Source of the DNA: Candidatus Methanoperedentaceae archaeon
GTDB taxonomy: Archaea > Halobacteriota > Methanosarcinia > Methanosarcinales > Methanoperedenaceae
Direction of reading: 5' to 3'
Length of the DNA stretch: 64,000 nt
Assembly: GCA_003104905.1 (NCBI GenBank)
Contig: PQAS01000021.1
Location: 4,112-68,111, forward strand
Shown here: piece by piece, positions 62,994 through 64,000 of the stretch
How positions within the stretch are numbered: position 1 is the first letter of the stretch
How the letters are laid out: every line of letters begins with the position of its first letter
Notes under the pieces: generated by a model
Databases searched by the model: none
What the model was told of the DNA's origin: nothing
Seen by the model: only the letters and a program-made list of their open reading frames with translations
Translations under genes and position numbers: made by a program

Positions 62994-63500
62994 ATGTTTC
63001 CTCTTCATTTTTACCATGCCGACCAGTGTGACCCCAAGAAGTGCACAGGTAAAAAGCTGGCAAGGTTCAATCTTGCAAAGCTCCATAAAAATCCAAGGAC
63101 ACTTCCAAGGCAGGCGGTATTTCTTGATCCCTTTGCCCTGCAGGCTTTGTCTCCTGCCGATGATGCAAGAAACGGTATCGTAGTCCTGGACTGCTCATGG
63201 GAAGAAGTTGAACGTGTGTTCCCCATACTCCAAAAACTCATGATGAGGCACCGCGCCCTTCCATACCTTCTTGCGGCAAATGCCGTAAATTTTGGCAAGC
63301 CTTTCAAATTGAGCTCAGTAGAGGCTTTTGCTGCGGCGCTCTACATACTTGGGGAGAAAGAACAAGCAGCGCTTATTCTCAATAAATTCAAATGGGGGCC
63401 TATATTCCTTGAATTGAACCAGGAACCGCTTGATAGATATTCAGAAGCGAAGAATAGCACCGAGGTTGTGAAGATCCAGGCAGATTATCTGCCTTCCTAG
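62994..63500 (+). CDS. tsr3: rRNA aminocarboxypropyltransferase Tsr3 homologue
   Basis: 168 residues of the DUF367/Tsr3 family. Tsr3 moves the aminocarboxypropyl group of SAM to a hypermodified uridine of small-subunit rRNA. Features include [32 protein letters not shown] and [33 protein letters not shown]. The length fits archaeal members. It shares a CTAG with the convergent gene: both stops use the same four bases. Confidence 0.93.
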   Translation: MFPLHFYHADQCDPKKCTGKKLARFNLAKLHKNPRTLPRQAVFLDPFALQALSPADDARNGIVVLDCSWEEVERVFPILQKLMMRHRALPYLLAANAVNFGKPFKLSSVEAFAAALYILGEKEQAALILNKFKWGPIFLELNQEPLDRYSEAKNSTEVVKIQADYLPS

Positions 63501-63787
63501 TTCGATTCGAAATCCACAGCAGCCACAGATTCCTTTGCCGACATTATATATTTTGCCACTTCAAGGTGGACGGGATGAACCTGATAAGCCTGCAGATCTT
63601 CCATTGAATCAAACTTCGTTATCAGGGCGACATCATACGAACGTTCGGAGTGCAGGACATCGGTTCCTACTTCGATGAAGCGAAGCTGTGAGATCTTACC
63701 TTTCAGGCCAAGCAGGATATCCCTGGCTTTTTCAATGCTCGCGGGACTTCTGTCTTTCAATTTGAAAAGAACTACGTGTGTGATCAT
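63497..63787 (-). CDS. Dabb-domain (stress-responsive A/B barrel) protein
   Basis: 96 residues. [25 protein letters not shown] at the N-terminus and [25 protein letters not shown] at the C-terminus match the Dabb family of dimeric alpha/beta barrel proteins. The biochemical role is unknown. It converges on tsr3 with a four-base overlap and lies about 10 bases downstream of tyrS. Confidence 0.88.
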   Translation of the reverse strand: MITHVVLFKLKDRSPASIEKARDILLGLKGKISQLRFIEVGTDVLHSERSYDVALITKFDSMEDLQAYQVHPVHLEVAKYIMSAKESVAAVDFESN

Positions 63788-63795
63788 AAGACTCC

Positions 63796-64000
63796 CTAAT
63801 TCTCCAGCATAAGCTTGCGGACCGGTTCAAGTATCTCATTCATGTACCGGGCTGCTGCCGCTTTCAAGTCCATGGGATGCAGCGTCTTAGCCGCAAAATC
63901 AGACTCAAGCGCCTCGTAACTATTATAATTGAGGTTGCCGCCGTATTTTTCAGGGCGTGTTATGATAATTTCAGGAAAACGCGGCGTGATATGATACTTA
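63796..64000 (-). CDS. tyrS: Tyrosyl-tRNA synthetase, C-terminal part (5' end beyond window)
   Basis: The frame ends with TAG at 63796-63798 and is open to the window edge. The visible 67 residues contain TRPEKYGGNLNYNSYEALESDF and LHPMDLKAAAARYMNEILEPVRK, closely resembling the end of archaeal TyrRS. The catalytic domain is off the edge. The Dabb gene follows downstream. Confidence 0.88.
   Translation of the reverse strand, partial: KYHITPRFPEIIITRPEKYGGNLNYNSYEALESDFAAKTLHPMDLKAAAARYMNEILEPVRKLMLEN

Noticed and set aside
1-64000. Extrachromosomal element (Borg-like) origin
   Set aside because: The density of single-copy housekeeping genes and absence of abundant direct tandem repeats argue for a chromosome.

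Overview
The window reads as chromosomal DNA of a methanogen-related archaeon, most likely a member of Candidatus Methanoperedens (ANME-2d) or a close relative. The evidence is mptA (tetrahydromethanopterin synthesis), archaeal information-processing genes (RPA pair, Csl4, RpoL, S15, Trm5, TiaS, DphB, Pcc1, a RecJ-like DHH protein), TATA-box and leaderless promoters, PGF-CTERM / PGF-pre-PGF surface proteins, and a large outlay on multihaem c-type cytochromes. The genus is inferred from this gene content, not from a database match. I see no IS element, CRISPR array, tRNA or rRNA.

Layout. 1-3.9 kb: end of a PGF-pre-PGF surface protein, a dienelactone-hydrolase lipoprotein and a membrane-anchored sugar/sorbosone-dehydrogenase-like propeller. 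3.95-18.9 kb: a minus-strand multihaem island. Four octahaem cytochromes fused to C-terminal IPT/TIG domains (8h-1 at 17404-18921, 8h-2 at 15875-17233, 8h-3 at 14408-15769, 8h-4 at 9531-10913) accompany two 26-haem cytochromes (26h-B at 11284-14388, 26h-A at 3950-7636) and one secreted subtilase (7636-9516). The order indicates a duplicated [8h + 26h] module, with the protease in one copy only. 19.4-33.1 kb: mptA, an ABC exporter with a secreted partner, the RPA pair, nadE, tiaS, an HTH regulator, fructose bisphosphatase, a phytoene-desaturase-like flavoprotein and a PHP phosphoesterase. 33.3-41.5 kb: a plus-strand surface/electron-transfer cluster made of a ~1450-residue Thr/Asn-rich wall protein, a 17-site multihaem cytochrome and a PGF-CTERM protein. 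41.6-64 kb: mostly housekeeping genes (MEKHLA protein, pcc1, recJ-like, rps15, trm5, dphB, purB, METTL5-like, csl4, rpoL, proA-proB, MTA phosphorylase, hxlB, aminotransferase, tsr3, tyrS end), with a kelch protein and a frameshifted beta-helix protein.

How it fits together. The haem island and the surface cluster together encode about 101 haem attachment sites (84 + 17), all on exported proteins, so they look like machinery for moving electrons out of the cell through the S-layer. The most interesting hypothesis is that the octahaem-TIG proteins are precursors of OmcZ-type cytochrome filaments and that the adjacent subtilase is their maturase, as OzpA is for OmcZ in Geobacter. The two 26-haem proteins match haem for haem, but three sites have swapped between CxxCH and expanded CX4CH/CX5CH motifs.
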